Assembly (NCBI GenBank): GCA_902560075.1
Contig: CACEKE010000001.1
Span: 124,001 to 188,000, forward strand
Length of the DNA: 64,000 nt
Reading direction: 5' to 3'
Source of the DNA: an uncultured Pelagibacteraceae bacterium
GTDB lineage: Bacteria > Pseudomonadota > Alphaproteobacteria > Pelagibacterales > Pelagibacteraceae
Part shown: positions 26,239 through 33,341 of the stretch, one piece after another
How positions within the stretch are numbered: position 1 is the stretch's first letter
Layout of the letters: every line of letters starts with the position of its first letter
Program-made: the position numbers and the translations under genes
The notes under the pieces: model-generated
The model's input: only the letters and a program-made list of their open reading frames with translations
Database searches by the model: none
Told to the model about the DNA's origin: nothing

Positions 26239-26766
26239 ATGGATTTAAAAGATTATATTAGGTCAATACCAGATTATCCAAAAAAGGGTATACTATTTAG
26301 AGATATTACAACTTTAATAAAAAATGAAAAAGCTTTTTCTGAAACAATAAATTTAATGATTGATAAACTAAAAAAATATGAATTTGAAAAGATTACAGCT
26401 ATTGAGTCTCGAGGATTTATATTTGCATCTGCAATATCTTATATTTTAAAAAAACCATTCATATTATTAAGAAAAAAAAATAAACTTCCAGCTGAAAGAT
26501 TCTCAGTAGATTTTGAGTTAGAGTACGGCACAGCCACAATTGAGATGCACAAGGACTCGATAAATAAAAATGAAAAAGTTGTGATTATTGATGATTTAAT
26601 AGCAACAGGAGGTACAGCTGAAGCTGCAGCTAAGATAATTGAAATGTCAGGAGGAAAAGTATCTAATTTTTTATTTGTTATTAATTTATTTGATTTAGGT
26701 GGAAATAAAAATTTAATTAAAAAAGGATATAAGACCGAAAGTTTAATCGAATTTCCTGGTCATTAA
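26239..26766 (+). CDS. apt: Adenine phosphoribosyltransferase
   Basis: 175 aa. APRT hallmarks: the N-terminal IRSIPDYPKKGILFRDIT, ESRGFIFASAISY, the flexible LRKKNKLPAERFSVDFELEYGTATIEMH segment and the PRPP-binding VVIIDDLIATGGT at 114-126. It converts adenine plus PRPP to AMP. Divergent from mtnP, which generates adenine; this pairing suggests coordinated recycling. Its stop shares TTAA with the stop of the convergent GT2 gene. Confidence 0.93.
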   Translation: MDLKDYIRSIPDYPKKGILFRDITTLIKNEKAFSETINLMIDKLKKYEFEKITAIESRGFIFASAISYILKKPFILLRKKNKLPAERFSVDFELEYGTATIEMHKDSINKNEKVVIIDDLIATGGTAEAAAKIIEMSGGKVSNFLFVINLFDLGGNKNLIKKGYKTESLIEFPGH

Positions 26767-27617
26767 TCTATTCTATAAAAAGATTTTTTACCGATAAATG
26801 CGTTAATTATTCCTAGTAATCTCATTTGGTAAATTGTTCTTTTATGTTTTTTAAAAAATAATAGATAAAAAATAAATTTCATAAAAGAAGATATAAAAGT
26901 TGGAAATATTTTTATAATTGAAACTAAAAAACCTGAATGTTTTTTATGAAAATAAAATTTTGACCACATCCAATGCCAATTCCTCAAATAATCAAATTCT
27001 TTAGTATCTTTTATGCTTGATGATGATGCTCCCAAATGATCAATTAGAGAATTCTTAATAATATAAATTTTTTGATTATTTTTTCTAGCTCTTAGGCAAA
27101 TATCATCATTTTCAAGATATAAAAAAAAATTTTCATCAAAAAAAGAGTTATTAAATTTATTTTTATTTATTAACATTGAAAAACCATCTATTGTATCAAC
27201 TTCGATTATTTGATTATTAAAATCTTTTTTTTTTTCAAAAATTTTATAGTTAGGAAAATTATTATTACTGCTCAAAGGAGATAGAATGGCGAAATCATCT
27301 AGTTTATCCGTAGCTTCAATTAATTTATTTAATGTTAATTCATTTAACTTAGTATCAGGATTAAGAATGTATACAAATTGTGTATTTGATTTTAGGATTC
27401 CTATATTATTTGATGCGCCCATACCTAAATTCTGGTTCATCAGAACCTCAATATTGTCATATTTTGATAATAATTCCTCTTTTAATTTAGTATTTTTTGA
27501 ATTTTCTATTATGATTTTTTTTGCATTTTGTGGCAAAGATTTTAAACAAGTATGAATTACATTTTCACTTTTAAAACTAACTATTATAAAAGTAATGTTG
27601 CTAAGATTTAATATCAT
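26763..27617 (-). CDS. Glycosyltransferase family 2
   Basis: 284 aa, GT-A fold. N-terminal ITFIIVSFKSENVIHTCLKSL, the metal and sugar-binding region VYILNPDTKLN (DxD equivalent NPDT), FSMLINKNKF and FLYLENDDICLRARK. This pattern matches rhamnosyl- or other family 2 transferases acting in O-antigen or exopolysaccharide synthesis. A C-terminal hydrophobic stretch (about 225-262) suggests membrane association. It faces rfbBAC with 47 bp between starts, consistent with a dTDP-sugar substrate. Confidence 0.85.
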   Translation of the reverse strand: MILNLSNITFIIVSFKSENVIHTCLKSLPQNAKKIIIENSKNTKLKEELLSKYDNIEVLMNQNLGMGASNNIGILKSNTQFVYILNPDTKLNELTLNKLIEATDKLDDFAILSPLSSNNNFPNYKIFEKKKDFNNQIIEVDTIDGFSMLINKNKFNNSFFDENFFLYLENDDICLRARKNNQKIYIIKNSLIDHLGASSSSIKDTKEFDYLRNWHWMWSKFYFHKKHSGFLVSIIKIFPTFISSFMKFIFYLLFFKKHKRTIYQMRLLGIINAFIGKKSFYRID

Positions 27618-27664
27618 TAAGACAATTAAGTATACTAAATCTATCTATTAATGTAAAAAAAACT

Positions 27665-28687
27665 ATGCAAAAAATTTTAGTAACAGGTGGCCTTGGTTTT
27701 ATTGGAAGCAATCTTATCAGGATGCTGTTAAATAGGAATTATTATGTAATAAATATAGATAAAGTTACTTATGCATCAAATTTTTACAATTTAAAAGATA
27801 TTTCAAATTTTAAAAATTATAAGTTCATTAAAACTGACATAAGGAATAAAAGAAAATTAAAAAAAATTCTAAATGATTTTAAACCTATCTGTATTTTTAA
27901 TCTTGCAGCAGAAACACATGTTGATAGGTCTATAGATGGTCCAAAAAATTTTATTGAGACAAATATTATAGGCACATTTAACCTATTAGAATGTTTTAAA
28001 GAATTTTCTATAAAATTTAAAAACTCAAAATTAATACATATATCAACTGACGAAGTTTTTGGAGATGTTTTGACAGGAAGATCAAAAGAGACAGATCCAT
28101 ACGTACCTAGTTCACCATATGCAGCATCTAAAGCCTCATCGGACCATTTAGTTTATTCTTATGTAAGAACTTATAATTTAAAAGCTATAATTACTAATTG
28201 TTCAAATAATTATGGTCCAAGGCAACACCCTGAAAAATTAATTCCTAAATTAATTTATAATGCTATAAATAATAAACCATTACCGATTTATGGCAAAGGT
28301 AAGAATTCCAGAGAATGGATTTATGTAGATGACCATTGTGATGCTCTAATCAAAATTTTTAAAAAAGGAAAAATTGGTCATTTTTATAATATTGGATCAA
28401 ACTTTAATATTAACAATATAAAAGTTATAAAAATACTTCTTTCTATAATTAAAAAAAAAATAAAAATAGGTAAAAAAGTTAAAATAAAATTTGTCAAAGA
28501 TAGACCTGGACACGATTTGAGATATGCAATTGATAGCGATAAAATTAAAAAAGATTTAGGATGGAAACCTAAAACAAGTTTTATTAAAGGAATTGAAAAT
28601 ACATTTGATTGGTATTTTAAAAATAAATCATATTATTCACTTTTAAAAAAAAAAGATATAATCAATAGAGTTGGTTTAAAAAAATGA
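27665..28687 (+). CDS. rfbB: dTDP-glucose 4,6-dehydratase
   Basis: 340 aa extended short-chain dehydrogenase. NAD-binding GGLGFIGSN at residue 8, AAETHVDRSIDGP, HISTDEVFGD (catalytic Thr-Asp-Glu) and the YAASKASSDH Tyr-Lys pair, then NCSNNYGPRQHPEKLIPK and GKGKNSREWIYVDDHC. It makes dTDP-4-keto-6-deoxyglucose. Its stop overlaps the rfbA start by 4 bp. Confidence 0.94.
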   Translation: MQKILVTGGLGFIGSNLIRMLLNRNYYVINIDKVTYASNFYNLKDISNFKNYKFIKTDIRNKRKLKKILNDFKPICIFNLAAETHVDRSIDGPKNFIETNIIGTFNLLECFKEFSIKFKNSKLIHISTDEVFGDVLTGRSKETDPYVPSSPYAASKASSDHLVYSYVRTYNLKAIITNCSNNYGPRQHPEKLIPKLIYNAINNKPLPIYGKGKNSREWIYVDDHCDALIKIFKKGKIGHFYNIGSNFNINNIKVIKILLSIIKKKIKIGKKVKIKFVKDRPGHDLRYAIDSDKIKKDLGWKPKTSFIKGIENTFDWYFKNKSYYSLLKKKDIINRVGLKK

Positions 28688-29550
28688 TTAAAAAAGGAAT
28701 TATATTATCTGGGGGTAAAGGAACAAGGATGAGTCCTCTAACAAAGGCTGTCAACAAACAGCTTTTACCTATATATGATAAACCTTTAATTTATTATCCA
28801 CTATCAGTTTTAATGTTGGCTAAAATACGAGATGTTTTAATTGTGGTAAACAAAGGACAATTGGATCAATATAAAAAAATATTACCCAATGGAAAAAATT
28901 TGGGCATAAAAATTTCTTATGTTGAACAAGATAAACCTAGGGGTTTGCCAGATGCTTTTATTTTAGGTGAAAACTTTATTGGTAAAAGTAGTGTTTCTCT
29001 CATATTAGGTGACAACTTTTTTTATGGTCAATATTTGACAGAAAAGTTAAAATCTTCAGTAAAAATTAAAAAAGGTGCAAAAGTATTTTTACACCGAGTT
29101 AGAAAACCAGAGAGATATGGAGTTGCGAAAGTTAAAAATAACAAAATTATTTCTATAAAAGAAAAGCCAAAAAAATTTTTTTCTGACTATGCTATAACAG
29201 GCCTTTACTTCTTTGATAATAAAGTAGTAGATTATTCAAAAAAATTAAAACCTTCAAAAAGAGGGGAATTAGAAATAACTGACCTTTTAAAAAAATATAA
29301 AGCAAAAGGAAAATTATCAGCAGATTTTATCGGTAGAGGTGGTGCTTGGTTAGATACAGGTTCTATAAGCGATTATTATAAAACAAGCAATTTTGTTTCT
29401 GCAGTTGAGAACCGTCAAGGATTTAAAGTTGCTTGTTTAGAAGAAATCGCATTACTAAATAATTGGATAACAAAAAAAAATATAAAAGATGCAGTGAAAT
29501 TTTATGGTAATTGTGAATACTCAATATATTTAAAAAGACTTATTAAATAA
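28684..29550 (+). CDS. rfbA: Glucose-1-phosphate thymidylyltransferase
   Basis: 288 aa. Nucleotidyltransferase motif GIILSGGKGTRMSPLTKAVNKQLLPIYDKPLIYYPLS split over residues 4-40; IKISYVEQDKPRGLPDAFILGE, LGDNFFYG and the GRGGAWLDTG product site are canonical. Note SGGKGTRM rather than the more usual AGGSGTRL. It forms dTDP-glucose from dTTP and glucose-1-P, feeding rfbB. Overlaps rfbC by one base. Confidence 0.94.
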   Translation: MIKKGIILSGGKGTRMSPLTKAVNKQLLPIYDKPLIYYPLSVLMLAKIRDVLIVVNKGQLDQYKKILPNGKNLGIKISYVEQDKPRGLPDAFILGENFIGKSSVSLILGDNFFYGQYLTEKLKSSVKIKKGAKVFLHRVRKPERYGVAKVKNNKIISIKEKPKKFFSDYAITGLYFFDNKVVDYSKKLKPSKRGELEITDLLKKYKAKGKLSADFIGRGGAWLDTGSISDYYKTSNFVSAVENRQGFKVACLEEIALLNNWITKKNIKDAVKFYGNCEYSIYLKRLIK

Positions 29551-30077
29551 TGATTACAAAAACAAAATTTAAAGGTCTAATTATTATAAAAAATAAAACC
29601 TTTAAGGATAAAAGAGGTTATTTCAAAGAACTTTTTAGAGAAAAAGAAATTAATAAAAAATTTCCTTTTATTGTTATGTCTCAATCAAAAAAAAATGTGA
29701 TTAGAGGGCTACATATTCAAACGAGTGCTAAGCAGGGGAAATTTATTTCGGTCATAAAAGGCAAAATTTTTGATGTAGCTTTAGATTTAAGAAAAGGCTC
29801 AAAAACTTTTGGAAAATATTTTTCAATTTATCTTAGCGAAAAAAATTCTTTGTCAATATACATACCTCCAGGGTTTGCCCATGGTTTTTGTGGACTTGAA
29901 AAAGAGAATTATATGCTTTACAGCTGCACAAATTACAGACATAAAAACTCAGAAATTGGTATTCGATTTAATGACGAAACACTTAAAATAAAATGGCCAA
30001 TTAAAAATCCAATATTATCAATAAAAGATAAGAATAATATAAATTTTAAGGATTATAAAAAAAAATATAAATTATAA
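29550..30077 (+). CDS. rfbC: dTDP-4-dehydrorhamnose 3,5-epimerase
   Basis: 175-aa cupin. Shows the substrate-binding RGYFKELFRE, the catalytic-His motif VIRGLHIQTSAKQGKFI, FDVALDLRKGSKTFGKY and IPPGFAHGFCGLEKENYMLYSC. It epimerises C3 and C5 of the 4-keto sugar. The reductase rfbD is not adjacent (a tRNA gene follows), so either it lies elsewhere or the product is another deoxysugar. Confidence 0.93.
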   Translation: MITKTKFKGLIIIKNKTFKDKRGYFKELFREKEINKKFPFIVMSQSKKNVIRGLHIQTSAKQGKFISVIKGKIFDVALDLRKGSKTFGKYFSIYLSEKNSLSIYIPPGFAHGFCGLEKENYMLYSCTNYRHKNSEIGIRFNDETLKIKWPIKNPILSIKDKNNINFKDYKKKYKL

Positions 30078-30082
30078 TCTTT

Positions 30083-30159
30083 TGGTAGCGGGAAGTGGGA
30101 TCGAACCACTGACCTCGGGCTTATGAGTCCCGCGCTCTAACCAACTGAGCTACCCCGCC
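30083..30159 (-). tRNA. tRNA-Met (CAU), intact copy
   Basis: 77 nt with encoded CCA. The parts read from the 5' end: GGCGGGG acceptor, TA, D-arm GCTC-loop-GAGC, anticodon loop CTCATAA (anticodon CAU), T-arm with TTCGATC, acceptor TCCCGCT, A, CCA. G1 pairs with U72 as a wobble and A31 opposes G39, a mismatch at the loop-proximal end of the anticodon stem. Overall similarity to alphaproteobacterial elongator tRNA-Met is stronger than to tRNA-Ile2, but CAU alone does not settle that. Its first 63 nt recur exactly at 31733-31795. Confidence 0.9.
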
Positions 30160-30175
30160 TTAAAATAAATGTTGG

Positions 30176-30203
30176 TTTATACTACTTATTTTTTTTCTTT
30201 CAA
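30176..30203 (-). promoter_or_regulatory. Sigma70-type promoter of the intact tRNA-Met
   Basis: On the minus strand TTGAAA (30203-30198), a 16-bp spacer and TATAAA (30181-30176) stand 16 bp before the tRNA 5' end. It lies within the tRNA-flanked element, so the element supplies the promoter of the working tRNA gene. The -10 region (AGTAGTATA) is shared with the promoter of the broken copy. Confidence 0.6.
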
Positions 30204-30242
30204 ACAAGAAAATCAAAAAATGCGTTTAATAACACTTTATCT

Positions 30243-30271
30243 GTGGACCGTAAGTGGACCAAAATTGGACC
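30243..30271 (+). repeat. 11-bp-phased GTGGACC repeats, left end of element
   Basis: GTGGACC at 30243-30249 and 30254-30260, then TTGGACC at 30265-30271, each exactly 11 bp after the previous one. One-helical-turn spacing near an attachment repeat is what arm-type integrase sites look like. The same heptamer with the same period occurs at the other end (31678-31695). Confidence 0.6.
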
Positions 30272-30326
30272 GGAAATCCTGGTCACGTGGAGACCCGTGC
30301 GTGATAAATTATTTTTATCATTTCAA

Positions 30327-30839
30327 CTAAAATTTTTTATCCTCTTGTTTTTCACACTGCATAAAATGTTTATACTTTGCTGTAATGCTTTCATTAACTA
30401 TGGTGTTATGTTGAGCAATAACTAAATTTCTTCTATCTCTCTGCTCTACTGGGTTTTCTCCTCTTAAAGGTTTATCTTCACTACCCATGACAGGAAATTC
30501 AATATTGACCTTTAATCTTTCTATAAAAACTTTATTTTTATCAATCTTATAAACTTCATCTATATCATAGACATAAAGATAGCCACTTCCAGTATACCTA
30601 TCTATTTTATAAATAAAAAAATCATTAACTTTTCTATTCTCAATAGTAACAAATATGTTTTCATCAGTTATAGCTGCAGGAATTTTATGATTTGCTAAGT
30701 AATACTCATTTTCTAAATCAAATTTTAAAGAAACTGGCATTCCCTCATTTTTCTCTTTGCAAGATAATATTAATATTTCTGAAAAAGCTGTTTTAAAACT
30801 AAACAAGCTCAATAAAATAAGTAAAAATATTCTTATCAT
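30327..30839 (-). CDS. Hypothetical exported protein
   Basis: 170 aa with a signal peptide (hydrophobic residues 3-18, likely cleavage after FKTAFS or nearby). The mature part looks beta-rich (SLKFDLENEYYLANHKI, NIFVTIENRK, GYLYVYDID) and has two cysteines, Cys27 in LSCKEK and Cys162 near the C-terminus (MQCEKQ), which could pair. No family recognised. Last gene of the element's minus-strand set; its start is 37 bp after the stop of the 56-aa gene. Cargo of unknown function. Confidence 0.6.
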   Translation of the reverse strand: MIRIFLLILLSLFSFKTAFSEILILSCKEKNEGMPVSLKFDLENEYYLANHKIPAAITDENIFVTIENRKVNDFFIYKIDRYTGSGYLYVYDIDEVYKIDKNKVFIERLKVNIEFPVMGSEDKPLRGENPVEQRDRRNLVIAQHNTIVNESITAKYKHFMQCEKQEDKKF

Positions 30840-30876
30840 ACACTAACAATACCAAGGTATGGCTATTGGACCAAGT

Positions 30877-31047
30877 TTATTTATTTTTTATTGTCCAGCC
30901 GTTCTTTTCTAAAGCTTTAATTAAATTTCTTTTCATCTCATCTCTTGAGGTTTTTTGATCACCTATTTTTTCAAAAAACACAGGTTCTAATCCCCTGTCC
31001 TTTTTTGATTTAAAATAGTTTTTTATTGATTGTATTATTATTTTCAT
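30877..31047 (-). CDS. 56-aa basic small protein
   Basis: Reads MKIIIQSIKNYFKSKKDRG at the start and ends ALEKNGWTIKNK. A strong Shine-Dalgarno AAGGAG stands five bases before the ATG, unusual in this window and good support for translation. A decayed homologue, 18 codons long before a stop, lies at 54927-54983 with the same upstream leader. The first 13 residues are nearly identical between the two. The rest is Lys-rich and probably helical; function unknown. Confidence 0.6.
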   Translation of the reverse strand: MKIIIQSIKNYFKSKKDRGLEPVFFEKIGDQKTSRDEMKRNLIKALEKNGWTIKNK

Positions 31048-31109
31048 TTTGCTCCTTTAGCGTTGTGTTTAAAGTCCCAGCAAGTAGAGTTTTTTTCTAA
31101 ATCAGGACT
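31048..31109 (-). ncRNA. Putative structured 62-nt leader (copy A)
   Basis: Minus-strand sequence from AGTCCTGATTTAG to the start codon of the 56-aa gene. It matches copy B (54984-55045) at 51 of 62 positions without gaps. AGTCC pairs with GGACT, extended by U-G here and U-A in copy B. An inner UAGA/UCUA stem can nest inside. The CUCU of the inner stem could also pair with the ribosome-binding tract, so translational control is conceivable. A protein-binding DNA site is the alternative. Confidence 0.45.
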
Positions 31110-31115
31110 AGTAAT

Positions 31116-31289
31116 TTATACTACATCTAAGATCCAAAAGTAAATCCCCAATAAAACCATTCCTAAAGCCATATAATAAGTTTTATCTGCATAAGGTGTG
31201 AAACCACCAATAATCCAAACGATAACTCCTATTGAAATGCATGCGAAAGGTTTTTTGGTGAATAAAGATTTCCAACCTTGATCTTCCAT
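31116..31289 (-). CDS. 57-aa two-helix membrane miniprotein
   Basis: Begins MEDQGWKSLFTKKPFACIS and has two hydrophobic segments, about residues 16-30 and 40-57, separated by TPYADKTYY. It starts two bases after the stop of the 123-aa gene, so the two are probably co-translated. The stop lies just upstream of the structured leader. Unknown function. Confidence 0.5.
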   Translation of the reverse strand: MEDQGWKSLFTKKPFACISIGVIVWIIGGFTPYADKTYYMALGMVLLGIYFWILDVV

Positions 31290-31290
31290 T

Positions 31291-31662
31291 TTAAATATTT
31301 TTTTTTAAATCTACCCAAAAATTGTTTATACCTCTATCTTTTTTTAATCGATCTAAATCTTCTAAAAAACCGTTAGGGGTATTCACTATTTTGAGTTTAG
31401 ATAATTCTTTTTTTAATTTCTCGTTTGTATAATAATCAAGTTCTGCCATAGCTTTTTCTTTTTTGTTAAGGTTTTCTCTAATATCTACCGCAAACATTTT
31501 AACATCATTATCATCTAAACCTTTTCCACCTTCTAGATTAATTAAACAGCTTTGTATCGTTGAATGAGCCCAATCAATTGTATCTTTTAATCTTTCAATC
31601 TCAAAAACAATGCTTTCAAGTTCCTTTAATTTTCCATCTTTATCATTAAAAATTTTTTTCAC
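31291..31662 (-). CDS. Hypothetical 123-aa coiled-coil protein
   Basis: Starts with GTG (MKKIFNDKDGKLKELESIVFEI) and is mostly helical and charged, with heptad-like stretches at 10-40 and 65-95. No enzymatic motif or family recognised. First gene of the element when read from the broken tRNA end; the tRNA promoter at 31812-31840 points directly into it. Confidence 0.5.
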   Translation of the reverse strand: MKKIFNDKDGKLKELESIVFEIERLKDTIDWAHSTIQSCLINLEGGKGLDDNDVKMFAVDIRENLNKKEKAMAELDYYTNEKLKKELSKLKIVNTPNGFLEDLDRLKKDRGINNFWVDLKKNI

Positions 31663-31677
31663 TTTGTAATACTATCA

Positions 31678-31695
31678 GTGGACCACCAGTGGACC
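31678..31695 (+). repeat. 11-bp-phased GTGGACC repeats, right end of element
   Basis: GTGGACC at 31678-31684 and 31689-31695, exactly 11 bp apart, 38 bp from the right tRNA repeat. Same heptamer, strand and period as at the left end. Confidence 0.6.
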
Positions 31696-31732
31696 AATAT
31701 TTATGTTTGCTTGAATTAATTAAGAAATGTAG

Positions 31733-31795
31733 GGGATCGAACCACTGACCTCGGGCTTATGAGTCCCGCGCTCTAACCAACTGAGCTACCCCGCC
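31733..31795 (-). pseudogene. Truncated tRNA-Met (CAU), 5' 63 nt only
   Basis: Identical to positions 1-63 of the intact tRNA, from the acceptor 5' strand through the T-loop, then diverges into CTACATTTC. It lacks the 3' T-stem, the 3' acceptor strand and CCA, so it cannot fold into a tRNA. It retains its own promoter. Interpreted as the attachment-site remnant left when the element entered the gene. Confidence 0.85.
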
Positions 31796-31811
31796 ATTAA
31801 ATTAAAATTGA

Positions 31812-31840
31812 TATATACTACTTTGATCTTTATGAAGCAA
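31812..31840 (-). promoter_or_regulatory. Sigma70-type promoter of the truncated tRNA, facing the element genes
   Basis: TTGCTT (31840-31835), 17-bp spacer, TATATA (31817-31812), ending 16 bp before the tRNA 5' end, the same distance as at the intact copy. Transcription from here would pass through the tRNA fragment and straight into the element's minus-strand genes. Confidence 0.55.
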
Positions 31841-32012
31841 TATGCTTAATAAGATAATATAATATGCCAGTAATAATTGTTGCAATTACAAAACCCTCTG
31901 AAAATAAAATTAAAATTTTTTTCTTATCATTATAATTTGTTCTTAAATAAACATGCACTAGCGTGTAAATACCTACAATTGCAATACTTAATAGAATATC
32001 TGTTGCTAACAT
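31830..32012 (-). CDS. Small two-helix membrane protein
   Basis: 60 aa from the ATG at 32012 (MLATDILLSIAIVG); a start at 32042 would add ten residues overlapping the pmbA end. Hydrophobic segments at about 3-22 and 38-55 flank a basic loop (RTNYNDKKK). It follows the pmbA stop by 4 bp and its 3' end overlaps the -35 box of the truncated tRNA. Function unknown. Confidence 0.6.
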   Translation of the reverse strand: MLATDILLSIAIVGIYTLVHVYLRTNYNDKKKILILFSEGFVIATIITGILYYLIKHIAS

Positions 32013-32016
32013 AATT

Positions 32017-33336
32017 TTATTTACCACCCACAGTAATACCATTAACTAACATTGTGGGCGAACTTGTAGAATATTTAAACTCCAAATCGTCTGCCAAGAT
32101 AATGTTTTTAAACATTTCATTAAAATTTCCTGCTATAGTTATCTCACTCACCGGGAATGTAAATTTTCCATTTTCAATCATTATACCTGAGGCCCCGACA
32201 GAATAATCTCCTGTAATAATATTTGCACCTCTTCCAATTGTTTCCTTTATATAGAGTAATTTTTTTTCTGAATTTATTAATTGGTCAAATGATTGATCTC
32301 CATTTTCAAAGTATAAATTTGTTGTACCACTAGAACGGCCATTAGATTTTCTGTTAATTTTTTTTCCGCTGTAAGTCTCAACAAGATAATCACTTAAAAT
32401 TCCATTTTTAACAAGTTGTAAGTCTTCAATCCTAACCCCCTCACTGTCAAAATATCTTGATCCGTTCGCTTTTTTAATATTAGCTTTGTCAATTATATTA
32501 ATTCGATCATTAAAGACTTTTTTATTTAAACAATCTTTCAAAAAAGTTGTTCCTTTAGAAATGGTATTAGATGATATTGCGCTTGCAAATGTTGATAGTA
32601 AATTTTGTGCTATCCTTTTATCAAATACAATACCCATTTTATTGCTCTCAATTTTTTTTGGATTTAGTTTGCTTATTGCCAATTTTGCAGCACTGTCTCC
32701 TATTTGTTTAGGAGTAAGAAGATCTTTATAATGCCTTTTACTACTATACTCATAGTCCCTTTCCATGCTGCCATTACTTTTAGATACGACTTCACAATAG
32801 GCAGTAAATTGAGAAGTTTTATAGCCATCTGAAAAACCATTTGAGTTTGCAAGTATAAAATTGGATTTAGTTTCACTGAAGCCCGATCCATTTGTATTAA
32901 CTATTTTATCATGGGAAAATGCAACTTCTTCTGCTTCTTTTATAAAATTTATTTTTTCGTCATTACTTAAGTGCGTATTGTCATATAACTCCAAATTTTT
33001 TTCACCTTTAAAATGTAATTCTTGATCTGGTAAAGAATTATATTCATCTTCTGGGGTGACCTTTGTGGAGTCTATACATTTTGTTACAAGTTCAATTAGA
33101 TTATTTTCGGACAGATTAGTCGAAGATATTGATGCTTTTTTTTTACCAATATAGGTTGTCAAAGTAACACCAAGATTTTCTGATCTCTCTGAGCCATCTA
33201 ATTTTTTATTCCGAATATTCACATTTTCGGAAATTGTATTCATCACCAAAACGTTTGAACTTGTTGATCCAAGATCTTTTGATTTAGAAATACAAAAATC
33301 CGCGATTTTTTCTAAAAATCTATCTTCTTTGATCAT
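32017..33336 (-). CDS. pmbA: TldE/PmbA, metalloprotease partner subunit
   Basis: 439 aa of the TldD/PmbA family. The C-terminal half has the family core (MGIVFDKRIAQNLLSTFASAIS, KKINRKSNGRSSGTTNLYFENGD, TIGRGANIITGDYSVGASGIMIENG). It lacks the HExxxH metal site carried by TldD, as expected of TldE. Together the two form the cytosolic protease that matures peptides such as microcin B17 and degrades unfolded peptides in E. coli. It lies 5 bp after tldD. Confidence 0.9.
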   Translation of the reverse strand: MIKEDRFLEKIADFCISKSKDLGSTSSNVLVMNTISENVNIRNKKLDGSERSENLGVTLTTYIGKKKASISSTNLSENNLIELVTKCIDSTKVTPEDEYNSLPDQELHFKGEKNLELYDNTHLSNDEKINFIKEAEEVAFSHDKIVNTNGSGFSETKSNFILANSNGFSDGYKTSQFTAYCEVVSKSNGSMERDYEYSSKRHYKDLLTPKQIGDSAAKLAISKLNPKKIESNKMGIVFDKRIAQNLLSTFASAISSNTISKGTTFLKDCLNKKVFNDRINIIDKANIKKANGSRYFDSEGVRIEDLQLVKNGILSDYLVETYSGKKINRKSNGRSSGTTNLYFENGDQSFDQLINSEKKLLYIKETIGRGANIITGDYSVGASGIMIENGKFTFPVSEITIAGNFNEMFKNIILADDLEFKYSTSSPTMLVNGITVGGK

Positions 33337-33341
33337 TTAAA

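Larger units (their letters stand above)
30097..31795. mobile_element. Small tRNA-flanked integrative element without integrase
   Basis: Bounded by an exact 63-bp direct repeat (30097-30159 and 31733-31795) that is the 5' portion of a tRNA-Met gene. Between the repeats lie four small minus-strand genes, one putative structured leader, and GTGGACC repeats with 11-bp period near each end. No recombinase, phage structural or replication gene is present. The layout fits a non-autonomous or decayed element inserted by a tyrosine recombinase, with the repeats as attachment sites. A plain tandem duplication of the tRNA with later insertions is the alternative. Confidence 0.6.

Noticed and set aside
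30243-30425. 60-aa plus-strand frame starting at the GTGGACC repeats
   Set aside because: It overlaps the exported-protein gene on the other strand, begins in the repeat array and shows no family or coding character.
31733-31795. A second functional tRNA-Met
   Set aside because: The 3' T-stem, acceptor strand and CCA are missing, so it cannot fold or be charged.
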